A stretch of 64,000 bases of DNA from Kribbella sp. VKM Ac-2568 (GTDB lineage: Bacteria; Actinomycetota; Actinomycetes; Propionibacteriales; Kribbellaceae), in the NCBI RefSeq assembly GCF_004345365.1, contig NZ_SLVF01000007.1:248001-312000 (forward strand). The letters are read 5' to 3'. The notes beneath the pieces are model-generated. The model was not told the DNA's origin, did not search any database, and worked only from the letters and a program-made list of their open reading frames with translations. This document shows positions 48,918 to 58,889 of this stretch, piece after piece. The position numbers were made by a program, and so were the translations under genes. The number at the start of each line of letters is the position of its first letter. Position 1 is the first letter of the stretch.

Positions 48918-50387
48918 ATGGCCAAGCTCAAGATGCGTGACGTCATCGTCGTGCTGCCCGGAATCACCGGCAGCGTGCTCTCGCAAGCGACCGGGAACGG
49001 CGACCGCCGCGACCTGTGGGACGTGTCCGGCCGGGCCCTGTGGTCCTATCTCCGCTCCCGCGGCGACAGCCTTCAGCAGCTCGCCGTACCGCAGCACGAT
49101 CCCCGGTCCGACCCTCCCCCGACCGATATCACCGCGACCGGCCTGGTCGACGGCTTCCACGGTGTCTTCGGCCTGGCGAAGATCGACGGCTACAAGCCGA
49201 TCTACGACGCGTTGGAGAGCAGGTTCGACGTCACGCCCGGGAGTTGGTCGGACCCCGGCCCGGCGAATCTGCTGACATTTCCCTACGACTGGCGCTTGAG
49301 CAACCGCGCCGGCGCACAGGCTTTCGAGGCCGGTATCCGGGACAAGCTCGCCGCCTGGCGCGACCACTCCGGCGAGCCCGAGGCGCGGTTGATCCTGGTC
49401 GCGCACAGCATGGGCGGATTGGTGGCCCGCTACTGGCTCGAGGTACTCGAGGGATGGCGCGAGACCAAAGCCCTGGTGACGTTCGGTACGCCGTACCGCG
49501 GGTCGCTCGACGCGGTCGGCTATCTGGCCAACGGCTACAAGAGAGCCTTCGTCGACCTGACAGCGGTGCTGCTCAGCTGCCCGTCCGTCTACGAACTGCT
49601 GCCGATCTACAGATCTGTGCGGCAGGACGGCGAGTGGAAGCGCCCGAGCGAGGTCCGATTGCCCGTGGTCGAATCCGGTTTCGAGGAAATGGCAGCCCGC
49701 TATGTGGCGGCCGCCGCGGAGTTCCACGACGAGATCCGCTCGAAGGTCGACGAGCACGCCAACGACCCGGCGTACAACAAGGCGTACGCCGTCGTGCCCT
49801 TCGTCGGCGTCTACCAGGACACGCAGCAGTCGGCTCTGCTGCAGGACAACCGACTCACGGTGAACAACGAACTGCCGGGCTGGATCGAGGACGACGTCTC
49901 CGGTGGTGACGGCACGGTGCCCCGGATCTCGGCCATCCCGATCGAGATGGAGTCCGCCTTCGCCGCCACCTTCGTCGGGGCCAAGCACAGCGGTCTGCAG
50001 AACAGCGCGTCGGCGCTCGACGACCTGGTCGAACGGCTCCGCCAATCGCAGAGCATGCACATGCGGGACATCCAGGGCAGCTACGCGCCAGGGATCACCG
50101 CCGTCGATCTCGTCGTCGACGACGTGTTCCTGCCGGACGAACCCGTCGTACTGCGCGCGCGGCTGGTCGACAGGGAGAACCACCCCGTCCAGTCGGTACT
50201 GCGGGTCGTGGTCGAGCCGACCGGCGGAGTGGGCGCCACCACGCAGATCGTGCTCCCCAGGACCGACGACTACGCCGTCGCCGAGCTGGGGGAGCTCGCG
50301 CCAGGCCAATACCGGGTGACCGTCGGGGTGGCGGGTCCGCAATACCGGGCCCTTCCGGTGACGGACGTGTTCGAGGTGGCCGGATGA
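48918..50387 (+). CDS. LCAT-like lipase/acyltransferase with C-terminal beta-sandwich domain
   Basis: A 489-residue protein. DVIVVLPGITGSVL resembles the lid/start of lecithin:cholesterol acyltransferase-like enzymes, and FPYDWR (residues 121-126) is their hallmark. A full triad is visible: Ser164 in AHSMGGLVARYW, Asp331 in GDGTVP and His357 in AKHSGLQ. From about residue 390 a beta-rich Ig/macroglobulin-like domain follows (VDLVVDDVFLPDEPVVLRARLV). There is no signal peptide, so it acts inside the cell. AAGGGGGG precedes ATG 48918. It overlaps the STAND NTPase gene by ATGA, so a membrane-lipid effector or acyl-transfer partner is my inference. Confidence 0.8.
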   Translation: MAKLKMRDVIVVLPGITGSVLSQATGNGDRRDLWDVSGRALWSYLRSRGDSLQQLAVPQHDPRSDPPPTDITATGLVDGFHGVFGLAKIDGYKPIYDALESRFDVTPGSWSDPGPANLLTFPYDWRLSNRAGAQAFEAGIRDKLAAWRDHSGEPEARLILVAHSMGGLVARYWLEVLEGWRETKALVTFGTPYRGSLDAVGYLANGYKRAFVDLTAVLLSCPSVYELLPIYRSVRQDGEWKRPSEVRLPVVESGFEEMAARYVAAAAEFHDEIRSKVDEHANDPAYNKAYAVVPFVGVYQDTQQSALLQDNRLTVNNELPGWIEDDVSGGDGTVPRISAIPIEMESAFAATFVGAKHSGLQNSASALDDLVERLRQSQSMHMRDIQGSYAPGITAVDLVVDDVFLPDEPVVLRARLVDRENHPVQSVLRVVVEPTGGVGATTQIVLPRTDDYAVAELGELAPGQYRVTVGVAGPQYRALPVTDVFEVAG

Positions 50388-53300
50388 CCTGGCCGGTCTG
50401 GCCGAAGGGCAACGAGAAGGCTCTGGCTGGTTACGTGCTCGCGAGCACGGCCGGCTCGGTCCGGCTCGCCTCCCCGACTGCCGACGCACACGCCGCGGGA
50501 AACCTGAGCCTGATCCTCCGCGAGTTGTACGAGGCACTGCTGGCGATGGACATCCGCTGGTCCCGCGAGATGTACCGCGCCGACGAGGCTCGCCAGGAAG
50601 TGCGGCCGCCCGACGCGATCCTGCGCGGTGCGGGTGACGGCACTTGTTTGGACCTGGCCCTGCTGCTGGCAGGAGCGGCCCTGGGTAAGGACCTGCTTCC
50701 CGTCGTCGTGGTACTCGACGGACACGCCCTCATCGCGGTGTCGACGGGCACCGACAGACGTCGCGCGGACAGCGGAGTCCGCAGGCAGCGCGAGAACGGC
50801 GGCGCGTTCACCGACGGGCTGTTGACGGACAGCGAGGTACTGCGCGAACTGGTCACGCGAGGCGAGTACGCGTTGGTCGAGTGCACCGGCTTCGCGATGG
50901 CCAGGGAGGCCATCAATCCGGCCACCCCCGAGGGCAGCGGGCGAACGGACGGGCTGATGTCGTACGACCGCGCGACCGAGGCCGGACTGGAGCAACTGGC
51001 CTTCCCAGGCAGGGAGTTCCAGTTCGCCATCGACGTCGCCTATCTGCAGGACATCGTCGGGATCGAGGTCTACGACCCGAAGCCGGACGGCATGGAGCGG
51101 ATCAACGCGGACCTGCGGCTGCGCTATCGCCAACTCATGGACGAGTACTCGTTCGTGGCCGGGCGGGAAGAGCAACTCAGCACCCTCGACCGCTTCATCG
51201 CCGACGAGCCGTCGGGCTACTGCCTGGTGACCGGTGACGCGGGCACCGGCAAGACAGCGCTGCTGGCCGAGTGGCTCCGGCGCCTCACCGACCGGGTCGA
51301 CGTCAGCCCGGTCTATCACTTCATCAGCAGGCAGTACGGCACGGCCGACCGGGAGTTCGACTTCTTCCAGTCGTTGCTGCAGCAGGCCTCCTGGGCGTGG
51401 GGGCGGCCGGTGAACGCGACCGGGTCGCTCGGCATCCTGGAGGCGAGCTGGCTGGATCTGCTGGACGCCGGCCGCCCGCCGCCGGGGCCGGTCGTCATCG
51501 TGATCGACGGCGTCGACGAGATCGAAGGATGGTCCCTGTCGAAGGCGACCCTGCCGCGTGAACTGCCCGCCGCGGTGCATGTCGTGCTCTCCGCGCGGTC
51601 CGTCGCGGGAACCGACTGGCGCAGGGAACTCGGGCTGCGGAACCCCCAGGTGCTGAGGCTCGGAACGTTCGACGACGCCGCGGTACGCGCCATTCTCGAA
51701 GGCGCCGGCGCGCCGGCCTGGTTGCTCGAACCGGAAGCCTTCGCGGTTCTCACCCAGCGCGCCCAGGGCGATCCGTTCTACGTCCGGCTGCTCTGCGACC
51801 AGGTCGTCGATCACGAGATCGCGAACCTCGACGACCTCGCCCGCGTCGAGCACGGCCTGCGGGACTACATCGGGGCTTGGTGGGCCGATCTGAACCGATC
51901 CGCGCCCAACGCCGAAGTACGGACGCTGCTGTCGTATCTCACCGTCGCGCTCGCGCCGATGACGCAGGCCGAGCTGATCGACATCAGTGGGACCGACGGG
52001 CTCGACTTCTTCTCCTTCGGACCGGCCCTGAACACCGTGAAGCGTTATGTCCGGGGCGATCTCGAGGAGGTGGGAATCGCGTTCGCGCACTGGCGGCTCA
52101 AGGACTATGTCTCCCGTGGACTGGGCATCGAGGGCACCCGGCAGGCGCGAGAAGCGATCCTGTCGTGGTGTGACCGCTGGCATGAGCATCACTGCCGGTA
52201 TGCCCTGGCCAAAGGGGTCAGCCACCATCTGGAGGAGGTCGCGAACACACCACCCGCGGACCAAGGGCCACGGCTACGCGCGATCGTCGAGCTCACCCGC
52301 AACCACGACTACCAGACGGCGCGGGTCGAGAAGGTCGGCGACGGCGCCGGCCTGGTGGCCGACATGAACCATCTGATCGAGCGCCTCGCCGAGGTCGAAC
52401 CCATCGACGTCAGCACCCTCGCGACCATGTCGTTGGAGTTTGTCGACGCCCGCACTCGCTGGCTGCAACCGGCCGCCGTCTTCGATCTGGCCCGGCGCGG
52501 GCAATGGGAAGAGGCGGTCTGGCGTCTCGAGTTGCTCCCCGCCGGCGACCTCTGGCGGACCGCCGCCCGGTTGTGCATCGCCTGGCTGGCGGTGGATCAG
52601 GCCGGAGACGAGGTGCGGCGGTTGCTGGACGACGACGGTGGTGGGATGTCCCTGCTCGGGGAGTTGACTGTCAGAGTCCGCGGGGCGATGGCACGGGATC
52701 CCCAGCCTGCCGTGTCCTCGCCGGGAGCCGATGACGTCTTGCTCGACCAGGCGCAGCAGATCATCACGGCGCTGTCGGCCGGCAGCAACCTCGAGGGTCT
52801 GAGCTCCCGGGCGTCCAGCTATAGCGAGGGTCCCGATCAGTCACCGGAATTCAGCGTCGACGCCGAGGTCCAGGTGCTGGTGAACGCGGCGCTCGGGAAC
52901 CCGGGCCACGGCGACGCGCTGCTCGACGCGTACATCGACCTGCAGGGCGCCAACCCGTACGCCGACTACCGGAACCGCGCGCTCGCGGTGCTCCTCGATG
53001 CCATCGTCCGGCTGCTCCCGGACCCGGCCCAGGCGCGCCTCCACATCGTCCACGTGGTGGAGAGCGCGCTGAACCCGTCTCCGGTCCGGTTCGGCGACTC
53101 TCTCCGGTTCAGCGTCGACCGACGGGCAGGCGCCGCCGCCCGGCCGGATCTCACCGAGACGGCGCAGGATCTCGAGCGTACGGCGGACTATCTGCTCGAT
53201 CACGCCGAGGGCCGGCCCGCGCCGCACCACTCCGGTGGCAACGATCTCTGGTCGTTCCACCGGCGCCGCATGGCCGCGATGGCCGAGACGCTCGCTGGTG

Positions 53301-54070
53301 CCGGCGATCCGGTCACGGCCGGCCGGCTCCTGGACAAGGCCGCGGGTCTCCGGCTCGGCTTCGCCGGTTTCAGGGCGCCCGCGTTGCTCACGCTGGCCGA
53401 GGCGAACCTCGTCGTACGGCCTGAGTTCCCGCAGCGAAGGCTCCGCTGTCTGGAGCTGGCGCGGCTGGCCGCGCACAACATCCAGGATCCACCGTTCGCC
53501 GCCCGGATGACGGCGATGGTGAACTGCCTGGCGCAGCGGCTGGAGCCGCCGGCCGACCTCCCTACGCAGGTCGAGGACTTCGTCTCCTCACCCTCGGCGC
53601 GAGCAGCCGACTTCGGCAGCATGCACCGGGTCGGCGAGCAGTTCTTCCTCCGCAGGCGCGAGGACCACGTCGCGATGGACGTCGTCTCCCAGGCCAACAC
53701 GATCGAGCGGCTGGCTCTCGACGTCTTCCACCTGCCCATCGCGGCTCTCGCCTACGCCAATCCCGATCACTCGCGCTCCGACGTCCTGCCGGACGGCTCC
53801 TGGGTCGTGGTGCCGGACCCGGCGTTCGCGCCGATGATGGCCACGTGGCTGTCCGCCGAGGTCCTGGCCGCCAACCTGCCCGAGATCGAGACGACGGCAC
53901 TCATCGCCCGCTTCGTCCCCGTTGCCCTCAGCAATCCGACCGCGCTCGACACGCTGCTCGCACGGCTGGTGGGAGCTGCGCCGACGGTCGAGATCGCCGC
54001 GCTGACCGAAGCCTTGCCTCTTGCGCGAACCTTCGAACCGCAGTCGGGCAGCGAGTACTTCGCCTCGTAG
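50384..54070 (+). CDS. STAND-type NTPase with N-terminal transglutaminase-like domain
   Basis: A 1228-residue protein with three parts. Residues 1-240: a transglutaminase-like cysteine-peptidase fold, RPPDAILRGAGDGTCLDLALLLAG with Cys88 and LDGHALIAV with His114. Residues 260-620: a NACHT/STAND NTPase, Walker A GDAGTGKT (284-291, Lys290), Walker B VVIVIDGVDE (370-379) and a helical winged-helix-like follow-on. Residues 620-1228: an alpha-solenoid, TPR-like array, probably the sensor. Such three-part designs are typical of bacterial innate-immunity-like switches in multicellular actinobacteria. It is translationally coupled to the LCAT-like gene. I infer that binding of a trigger to the C-terminal repeats opens the NTPase and drives the protease and/or lipase. 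Confidence 0.8.
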   Translation: MTWPVWPKGNEKALAGYVLASTAGSVRLASPTADAHAAGNLSLILRELYEALLAMDIRWSREMYRADEARQEVRPPDAILRGAGDGTCLDLALLLAGAALGKDLLPVVVVLDGHALIAVSTGTDRRRADSGVRRQRENGGAFTDGLLTDSEVLRELVTRGEYALVECTGFAMAREAINPATPEGSGRTDGLMSYDRATEAGLEQLAFPGREFQFAIDVAYLQDIVGIEVYDPKPDGMERINADLRLRYRQLMDEYSFVAGREEQLSTLDRFIADEPSGYCLVTGDAGTGKTALLAEWLRRLTDRVDVSPVYHFISRQYGTADREFDFFQSLLQQASWAWGRPVNATGSLGILEASWLDLLDAGRPPPGPVVIVIDGVDEIEGWSLSKATLPRELPAAVHVVLSARSVAGTDWRRELGLRNPQVLRLGTFDDAAVRAILEGAGAPAWLLEPEAFAVLTQRAQGDPFYVRLLCDQVVDHEIANLDDLARVEHGLRDYIGAWWADLNRSAPNAEVRTLLSYLTVALAPMTQAELIDISGTDGLDFFSFGPALNTVKRYVRGDLEEVGIAFAHWRLKDYVSRGLGIEGTRQAREAILSWCDRWHEHHCRYALAKGVSHHLEEVANTPPADQGPRLRAIVELTRNHDYQTARVEKVGDGAGLVADMNHLIERLAEVEPIDVSTLATMSLEFVDARTRWLQPAAVFDLARRGQWEEAVWRLELLPAGDLWRTAARLCIAWLAVDQAGDEVRRLLDDDGGGMSLLGELTVRVRGAMARDPQPAVSSPGADDVLLDQAQQIITALSAGSNLEGLSSRASSYSEGPDQSPEFSVDAEVQVLVNAALGNPGHGDALLDAYIDLQGANPYADYRNRALAVLLDAIVRLLPDPAQARLHIVHVVESALNPSPVRFGDSLRFSVDRRAGAAARPDLTETAQDLERTADYLLDHAEGRPAPHHSGGNDLWSFHRRRMAAMAETLAGAGDPVTAGRLLDKAAGLRLGFAGFRAPALLTLAEANLVVRPEFPQRRLRCLELARLAAHNIQDPPFAARMTAMVNCLAQRLEPPADLPTQVEDFVSSPSARAADFGSMHRVGEQFFLRRREDHVAMDVVSQANTIERLALDVFHLPIAALAYANPDHSRSDVLPDGSWVVVPDPAFAPMMATWLSAEVLAANLPEIETTALIARFVPVALSNPTALDTLLARLVGAAPTVEIAALTEALPLARTFEPQSGSEYFAS

Positions 54071-54073
54071 CCC

Positions 54074-55309
54074 TTAGGCCGACGGCAGGTAGGTGTCCAG
54101 GTAGTCGTTTCGGAACTTGCCGGCCGGGTCGTACTTCGCGGCGAGGCTGATGAACTCGGGGACCTTCGGGTAGCACTCGCGGAGGGTGGCGGCGTCGGTG
54201 GTGAAGACCTTGCCCCAGTGCGGGCGGGCGCCGAGCGGAAGGATGGCCGCCTCGAGAGCTCCGACCACCGGGCGGATGGCGGCCTCGTCCTGGATCCAGG
54301 TGAAGTGGAGAGCCACGGTGTCGCGGCCCTGGCTCGGGCTCAGCCAGAGGTCGTCCGCGGCGATCGTCCGTACCTCGGAGATCTGCAGGAGCCCCTCGAA
54401 GCGCTTGCCGAGGGTTCGCATCTCCTCGAACGCCTGACCGGCCACGGCGCGCGGCAGGAAGTACTCCGACTGCAACTCCTCGCCGTTGCTCGGGGTGAAC
54501 TCGAGGCGGAAGTGCGGGAGCCGTTCGTTCCACGGTCCGGGCACTCCGCCCTGCTGGGTGGCGAAGTCGGCCGGCATCGCCTTGATCGGGTGCCGGGCCC
54601 CATCGGCGATCCGCCCGCCGAGCCACTCGGGCTCGTACGGCGTACCGGCGCGCAGCTTGCGCCACACCATCACGTCGGGGTCGAGCCAGTCGGTGAAGGC
54701 GCTGACGCTGTACGCGCTGGCGAAGATCTCCTCGAAGTCCGGGCCGAGCCGCCCGACCGGGACCCCGTCGTACACGACCTGGCTGATCTCGTACGCCGGC
54801 CGTGTGTCGAGCGTGAGGCGGACCGTGACCCCGAGGGCGCCGAGCGAGATCACCGAGCCGAGGAAGTCGGGGTCGTCGCGGGTGAGCGTGACGAGCTCGC
54901 CGTCGGCGCCGATGAAGGTGATCGCGGAGACCGCAGAGGCGAGGGTGCCGTTGGTGTCGCCGGATCCGTGCGTGCCGGTGGAGCAGGCGCCCGCGACGGA
55001 GATGTGCGGCAACGACCCGAGGTTGTGCAGGGCTCGCCCCTCGGCCTGGAGCGCGGCGGTGACCTCGCCGTACCGGAGGCCGGCGGAGACCGTGACGGAG
55101 TCGCCCTCTACCGTGATCACCCGCGGCAGGTCGGCCACCGAGACCAGCGTGCCGGTGGTGTCCGCGATCCGGTTGAACGAGTGCCCGGTCCCCAGCACCC
55201 GGACCCGATCCGAGTCCCTGACCAGCTCCTGCAGCTCCGGCACGGATTCCGGCCGGCGGACCTCCGTGGAGAAGGTGATGTTGCCGGCCCAGTTCGTCAG
55301 CTCGCCCAC
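54074..55309 (-). CDS. FAD-linked sugar-1,4-lactone/alditol oxidase (ALO family), second copy
   Basis: A 411-residue flavoprotein from GTG 55309. TGHSFNR (the GTGHSFNRIAD stretch) carries the FAD-linking His. STGTHGSGDTNG and SLGALGVTVRL are FAD contacts, and GARPHWGKVF the C-terminal signature. Length, HSFNRI and the substrate-side residues are closer to actinobacterial alditol/xylitol oxidases than to the 17027-18328 paralogue. It would oxidise a polyol or lactone with O2. The gene converges on the STAND gene with only 3 bases between stops. Confidence 0.83.
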   Translation of the reverse strand: MGELTNWAGNITFSTEVRRPESVPELQELVRDSDRVRVLGTGHSFNRIADTTGTLVSVADLPRVITVEGDSVTVSAGLRYGEVTAALQAEGRALHNLGSLPHISVAGACSTGTHGSGDTNGTLASAVSAITFIGADGELVTLTRDDPDFLGSVISLGALGVTVRLTLDTRPAYEISQVVYDGVPVGRLGPDFEEIFASAYSVSAFTDWLDPDVMVWRKLRAGTPYEPEWLGGRIADGARHPIKAMPADFATQQGGVPGPWNERLPHFRLEFTPSNGEELQSEYFLPRAVAGQAFEEMRTLGKRFEGLLQISEVRTIAADDLWLSPSQGRDTVALHFTWIQDEAAIRPVVGALEAAILPLGARPHWGKVFTTDAATLRECYPKVPEFISLAAKYDPAGKFRNDYLDTYLPSA

Positions 55310-55448
55310 TTCGACACACCCTTCATCCCGCACCGGCCGACCGGCACTCTCGTGTCGAGCCTTACACAACCCACACCACCGCGGGTCCCCAGGTCGACCC
55401 CGGTCGCCGCTTAGGGTCGAAGGACCTGAACGATCGAGAGAGGAATTC

Positions 55449-56447
55449 ATGAGTCGCATCACCATCCTTCGCCGGCACCGGGTCGCCACCGCGATCGGAC
55501 TCGCGAGCGTGCTCGCCGCGGGTACAGCGGTCACCGTGGCGGTCAAGGGGTCCGACGCCTCCCAGGCGGCCACCAGCAGCACCGCTGCCGCGACGGCGAT
55601 CAGCTGCAGCACCGCGACCGGCGGCAAGCCGTTCTACGACGGGCCGTCGGCCTCGAAGGTCTACGACGCCCGCTTCAGCAACAGCGCCGCCGTACCGAAC
55701 CTGGGCAGCTACACCCCGCAGGGCGTCGGCACCTGGTGGAACTGGGACGGCTCGAAGGACCTGCTGCTGGTCACGGCGTACCGGACGGGCGCGAACTCGC
55801 AGATCATCGGCATCGACCCGGCCACCAACAAGACGGTCGGCGTGGTCGCCATCGCCGCCACCCACGGCGGCGGCATCACCACCAGCAACGGCTGGGCGTT
55901 CGTTCAGGGCAGCACCAACGGCATCCGCAAGTACAAGCTGTCCTCGCTGAAGTCCGCGATGAAGGCGGCCGGCACGCCGTACCTGAAGGCGGTCGGCACA
56001 GAACGCAAGGTCTACGGCGCGTCCTTCCTGACCAGCTACGGCGGCTACGTCTGGTCCGGCAAGTTCAACGACAAGGGCCGCGACAAGATGTACCAGTACA
56101 AGATCAACAGCAACGGCTCGCTGACCACCATCAACAAGGCGTGGGAGGTGCCGACCAAGACCCAGGGCCTGCTCGTCACCGGCAGCCACTTCGTCTTCAG
56201 CACGTCGTACGGCCGCGACAAGCGCAGCAACCTGTACGTCGTGCGCCGCGGCCAGCCGGATCTGGACAAGGCGAAGCTGAGCTGCTTCCGCGCTCCGAGC
56301 ATGTCGGAGGGCATCACGGAGTACGGCGGCCGCGCGTACCTGGTGTTCGAGTCCGGCTCGCACGTCTACCGCTCGGACCCGAAGACCCTGAACGTGATCA
56401 GCCACCTGCACAAGGCCACGATCTCGTCCCTCACCAGTCTGGCCTGA
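55449..56447 (+). CDS. Secreted beta-propeller-like protein
   Basis: A 332-residue exported protein. The signal peptide runs from MSRITILRRHRVATAIGLASVLAAGTAVTVAVKG to a predicted cleavage before about residue 42. The mature part contains repeats of the form GSKDLLLVTAYRTGANSQIIGIDPATNK and GGYVWSGKFNDKGRDKMYQYKI, like a seven-bladed propeller of the YncE/strictosidine-synthase type. Two Cys (SCST, LSCFRAP) may form a disulphide. GAGAGG lies 6 bases before ATG 55449. Function not known. Confidence 0.72.
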   Translation: MSRITILRRHRVATAIGLASVLAAGTAVTVAVKGSDASQAATSSTAAATAISCSTATGGKPFYDGPSASKVYDARFSNSAAVPNLGSYTPQGVGTWWNWDGSKDLLLVTAYRTGANSQIIGIDPATNKTVGVVAIAATHGGGITTSNGWAFVQGSTNGIRKYKLSSLKSAMKAAGTPYLKAVGTERKVYGASFLTSYGGYVWSGKFNDKGRDKMYQYKINSNGSLTTINKAWEVPTKTQGLLVTGSHFVFSTSYGRDKRSNLYVVRRGQPDLDKAKLSCFRAPSMSEGITEYGGRAYLVFESGSHVYRSDPKTLNVISHLHKATISSLTSLA

Positions 56448-56505
56448 CGCCACCGCAGTCCGGCCTGAGGCCACCGCCCGATGGCGGTCAGTTCAAGGAG
56501 CACCC

Positions 56506-57810
56506 GTGCACAACGTCCTGGATCCCCGCGACCTCGTTCCCGACGAGGCCGAGCAGTTGCTGAGCGCCGGGTACCCGGCCGGCAACCTGCTCGACCGGGC
56601 CCGCGCGGCGGCCGCGGCGGACGATCCGCACGAACTGGCCGCCATCGAGTACGCGCTGCGCGACCTGCGCCGCCGGGAGGACTGGCCGTACGACGAGCCG
56701 TCGGACCTGTCCTCCCTCGGCGCGGGGGCGGCCGTCACCCCGGCCGGCGACGACGTACCGGACCGCATCCGCGGCGCCTGGCTCGGCCGGGCGATCGGCA
56801 ACACCATGGGCAAGCCGGTCGAAGGGCTAAGCCACACCGAGGTGGAGCGCTACCTGCGGGCCGCGGGCGACTGGCCGTTGAGCGGCTTCGTCCCGTTGGT
56901 GGACCCGCTCCCCGAGGGGATCGGTTCGCTGCACCCGTCGGCGGCGGAGGCCTCGGCCGGCCGGTTCGACGCGATCCCCCGGGACGACGATCTCGACTGG
57001 ACCATCCTCGGGCTGCATCTGCTGGAGACCTACGGCGCCGAGTTGTCGACCGAGGACATCGCCCGCGAGTGGCTCGACCGGATGCCGTTCACCCAGACCT
57101 ACACCGCCGAGCGGGTCGCGTACCGGAACCTGGTCAGCGGCCTCAAGCCACCGAACACCGCCACCAACCGCAATCCGTACCGCGAGTGGATCGGTGCCCT
57201 GATCCGGGTGGACACCTACGGCTACGTGAACGCCGGCGACCCGACCAGTGCGGCACGCATGGCCCGCACCGACGCGGTCCTCTCCCACACGGCCAACGGC
57301 ATCTACGGCGCCCAGTGGGCAGCCGCGCTGGTCGCCCAGGCTCTCGTCGCCGACACCGCCGCCGACGCACTCCGTACTGCGCTGTCGGTGGTTCCATCGC
57401 GCTCACGGATGGCCGAGAGCCAGCAGAAACTGCTTGACCTGTCCGAGGCGGGCGCGACCGCCGCCGAGGCACTGGACTGGATCGACCACAAGCTCGACTA
57501 CAACTGGGTCCACACCCTGAACAACGCGGCGATCATCAGCGCCGGGCTGCTCTGGGGTGAGGACGACTACGTGCGGACGCTCGGACTGGTCGTCGGCGCC
57601 GGGCGGGACACCGACTCGAACGGCGCCACCGCCGGCAGCGTCTTCGGCGCTCTCCACGGCTCGGCCGCGATCCCCGCGGAACTGGTTGCCCCTGGCAAGG
57701 GCATTGTGCGCAGCGCGGTCCGTGGTTTCGACCGGATCACCATCGACGAACTCGTCACCCGGACCGAGGCGGTCCGGCAGGAGTTACGGTCCGGCAACCC
57801 GCCCTCGTGA
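56506..57810 (+). CDS. ADP-ribosylglycohydrolase family protein
   Basis: A 434-residue DraG/ARH-type hydrolase. Two metal-binding motifs are present: DDDLDWTILGLH (N-terminal Asp pair) and GRDTDSNGATAGSVFGA (C-terminal). GNTMGKPVEGL matches the family core. GTG 56506 has AAGGAG at 56495-56500. About 70 extra residues precede the catalytic domain. It may remove ADP-ribose from a protein or small molecule; it shows no direct link to the STAND operon but lies 2.4 kb away. Confidence 0.88.
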   Translation: MHNVLDPRDLVPDEAEQLLSAGYPAGNLLDRARAAAAADDPHELAAIEYALRDLRRREDWPYDEPSDLSSLGAGAAVTPAGDDVPDRIRGAWLGRAIGNTMGKPVEGLSHTEVERYLRAAGDWPLSGFVPLVDPLPEGIGSLHPSAAEASAGRFDAIPRDDDLDWTILGLHLLETYGAELSTEDIAREWLDRMPFTQTYTAERVAYRNLVSGLKPPNTATNRNPYREWIGALIRVDTYGYVNAGDPTSAARMARTDAVLSHTANGIYGAQWAAALVAQALVADTAADALRTALSVVPSRSRMAESQQKLLDLSEAGATAAEALDWIDHKLDYNWVHTLNNAAIISAGLLWGEDDYVRTLGLVVGAGRDTDSNGATAGSVFGALHGSAAIPAELVAPGKGIVRSAVRGFDRITIDELVTRTEAVRQELRSGNPPS

Positions 57811-57849
57811 TCCGGCGGTGAGTGCTCGGCCCGTGGTTTGATACCCGGC

Positions 57850-58848
57850 GTGATCATCTCGTTCGGCATGGCCGGGGTCTGGCTCGTGCTGTTCCTGGTG
57901 AGCTTCCTGCGCGATCAACGGCTGCTGCGCAACGGGGTGTACCTCGTGCTGATGTTGCTGTTCGCGGGTCTCGGCGTGGTGTTCGCCCTCGAGAAGGTCT
58001 CGGAGTCGGCGGCCAAGGTACTCGTCGTCGCCGTTCTCGTCTGCATCCCGCTGAGCATCGCGGTGCTGGCGGTGTTCCTGATCGCCAACGGCGTGGTCAT
58101 GCTGCGGCGCGAAGGCCGCCGCCCGGCCAACCTGCTGTCGCTGCTGGCCGGGCTGGGCATCATCGGGTTCGTCGTGTTCAGCGTGCTGGTGCAGCAGATG
58201 GGCTGGCGTCCGCTGGAGATCGTGCGGAGCGTGCTGATCGGGGTCCTCACGTACGTGTCGTTCCTGTTCGTCTGCTTCCTGCTCTACGCCTTCGTCTACG
58301 GGCGCTTCAGGTTCAGCCGGAAGGTCGACTTCATCGTCGTGCTCGGCGCCGGACTCCGAGGCAGCAGGGTGCCACCTTTGCTGGCCAGCCGGTTGGATCG
58401 CGCCCACGCCGTCTACGACCAGCAAACCCGCAAAGGCCGAACTCCGCTGCTGATCACCTCGGGTGGTCAAGGACCTGACGAGGACGTGCCGGAGTCACAC
58501 GCGATGGCCGACTACTTGATCGAGCACGGCATCCCCGCCGACCGCGTACTGCGCGAGGACCGCTCGACGTCGACCTTCGAGAACCTCACCTTCAGCCGCG
58601 AGATCATGGTCGGCCTGGTCCCGAAGTACCGCTGTCTGGTGGTGACGAACAACTTCCACGCCCTCCGCGCCGCCTTCATCGCCCGCAAGGCGAAGGTCAA
58701 CGGCCAGGTGATCGGCTCCCCGACCGCCGCGTACTACTGGCCGAGCGCAACCATCCGCGAGTTCATCGCCATCCTCGCCGAGCACCGCCTCGCCAACACG
58801 ATCATCGTCCTGCTGATCCTCGCCCACGCCCTCCTGCCCGTCATCTGA
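57850..58848 (+). CDS. YdcF/SanA-like DUF218 membrane protein
   Basis: A 332-residue protein. About four to five transmembrane helices occupy residues 1-150 (VIISFGMAGVWLVLFLV, LVVAVLVCIPLSIAVLAVFLIANGVVML and others). A cytoplasmic/extracytoplasmic DUF218 domain follows: VDFIVVLGAGLRGSRVPPLLASRLDRA, LITSGGQGPDED and NTIIVLLILAHALLP at the end. DUF218 proteins are involved in cell-envelope biogenesis in E. coli and relatives. The start is GTG 57850; TTG 57838 is possible. Confidence 0.82.
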   Translation: MIISFGMAGVWLVLFLVSFLRDQRLLRNGVYLVLMLLFAGLGVVFALEKVSESAAKVLVVAVLVCIPLSIAVLAVFLIANGVVMLRREGRRPANLLSLLAGLGIIGFVVFSVLVQQMGWRPLEIVRSVLIGVLTYVSFLFVCFLLYAFVYGRFRFSRKVDFIVVLGAGLRGSRVPPLLASRLDRAHAVYDQQTRKGRTPLLITSGGQGPDEDVPESHAMADYLIEHGIPADRVLREDRSTSTFENLTFSREIMVGLVPKYRCLVVTNNFHALRAAFIARKAKVNGQVIGSPTAAYYWPSATIREFIAILAEHRLANTIIVLLILAHALLPVI

Positions 58849-58889
58849 TGGGCGATCGCTTGTCCAGGTCAATGGGCACGCAGGAACAG

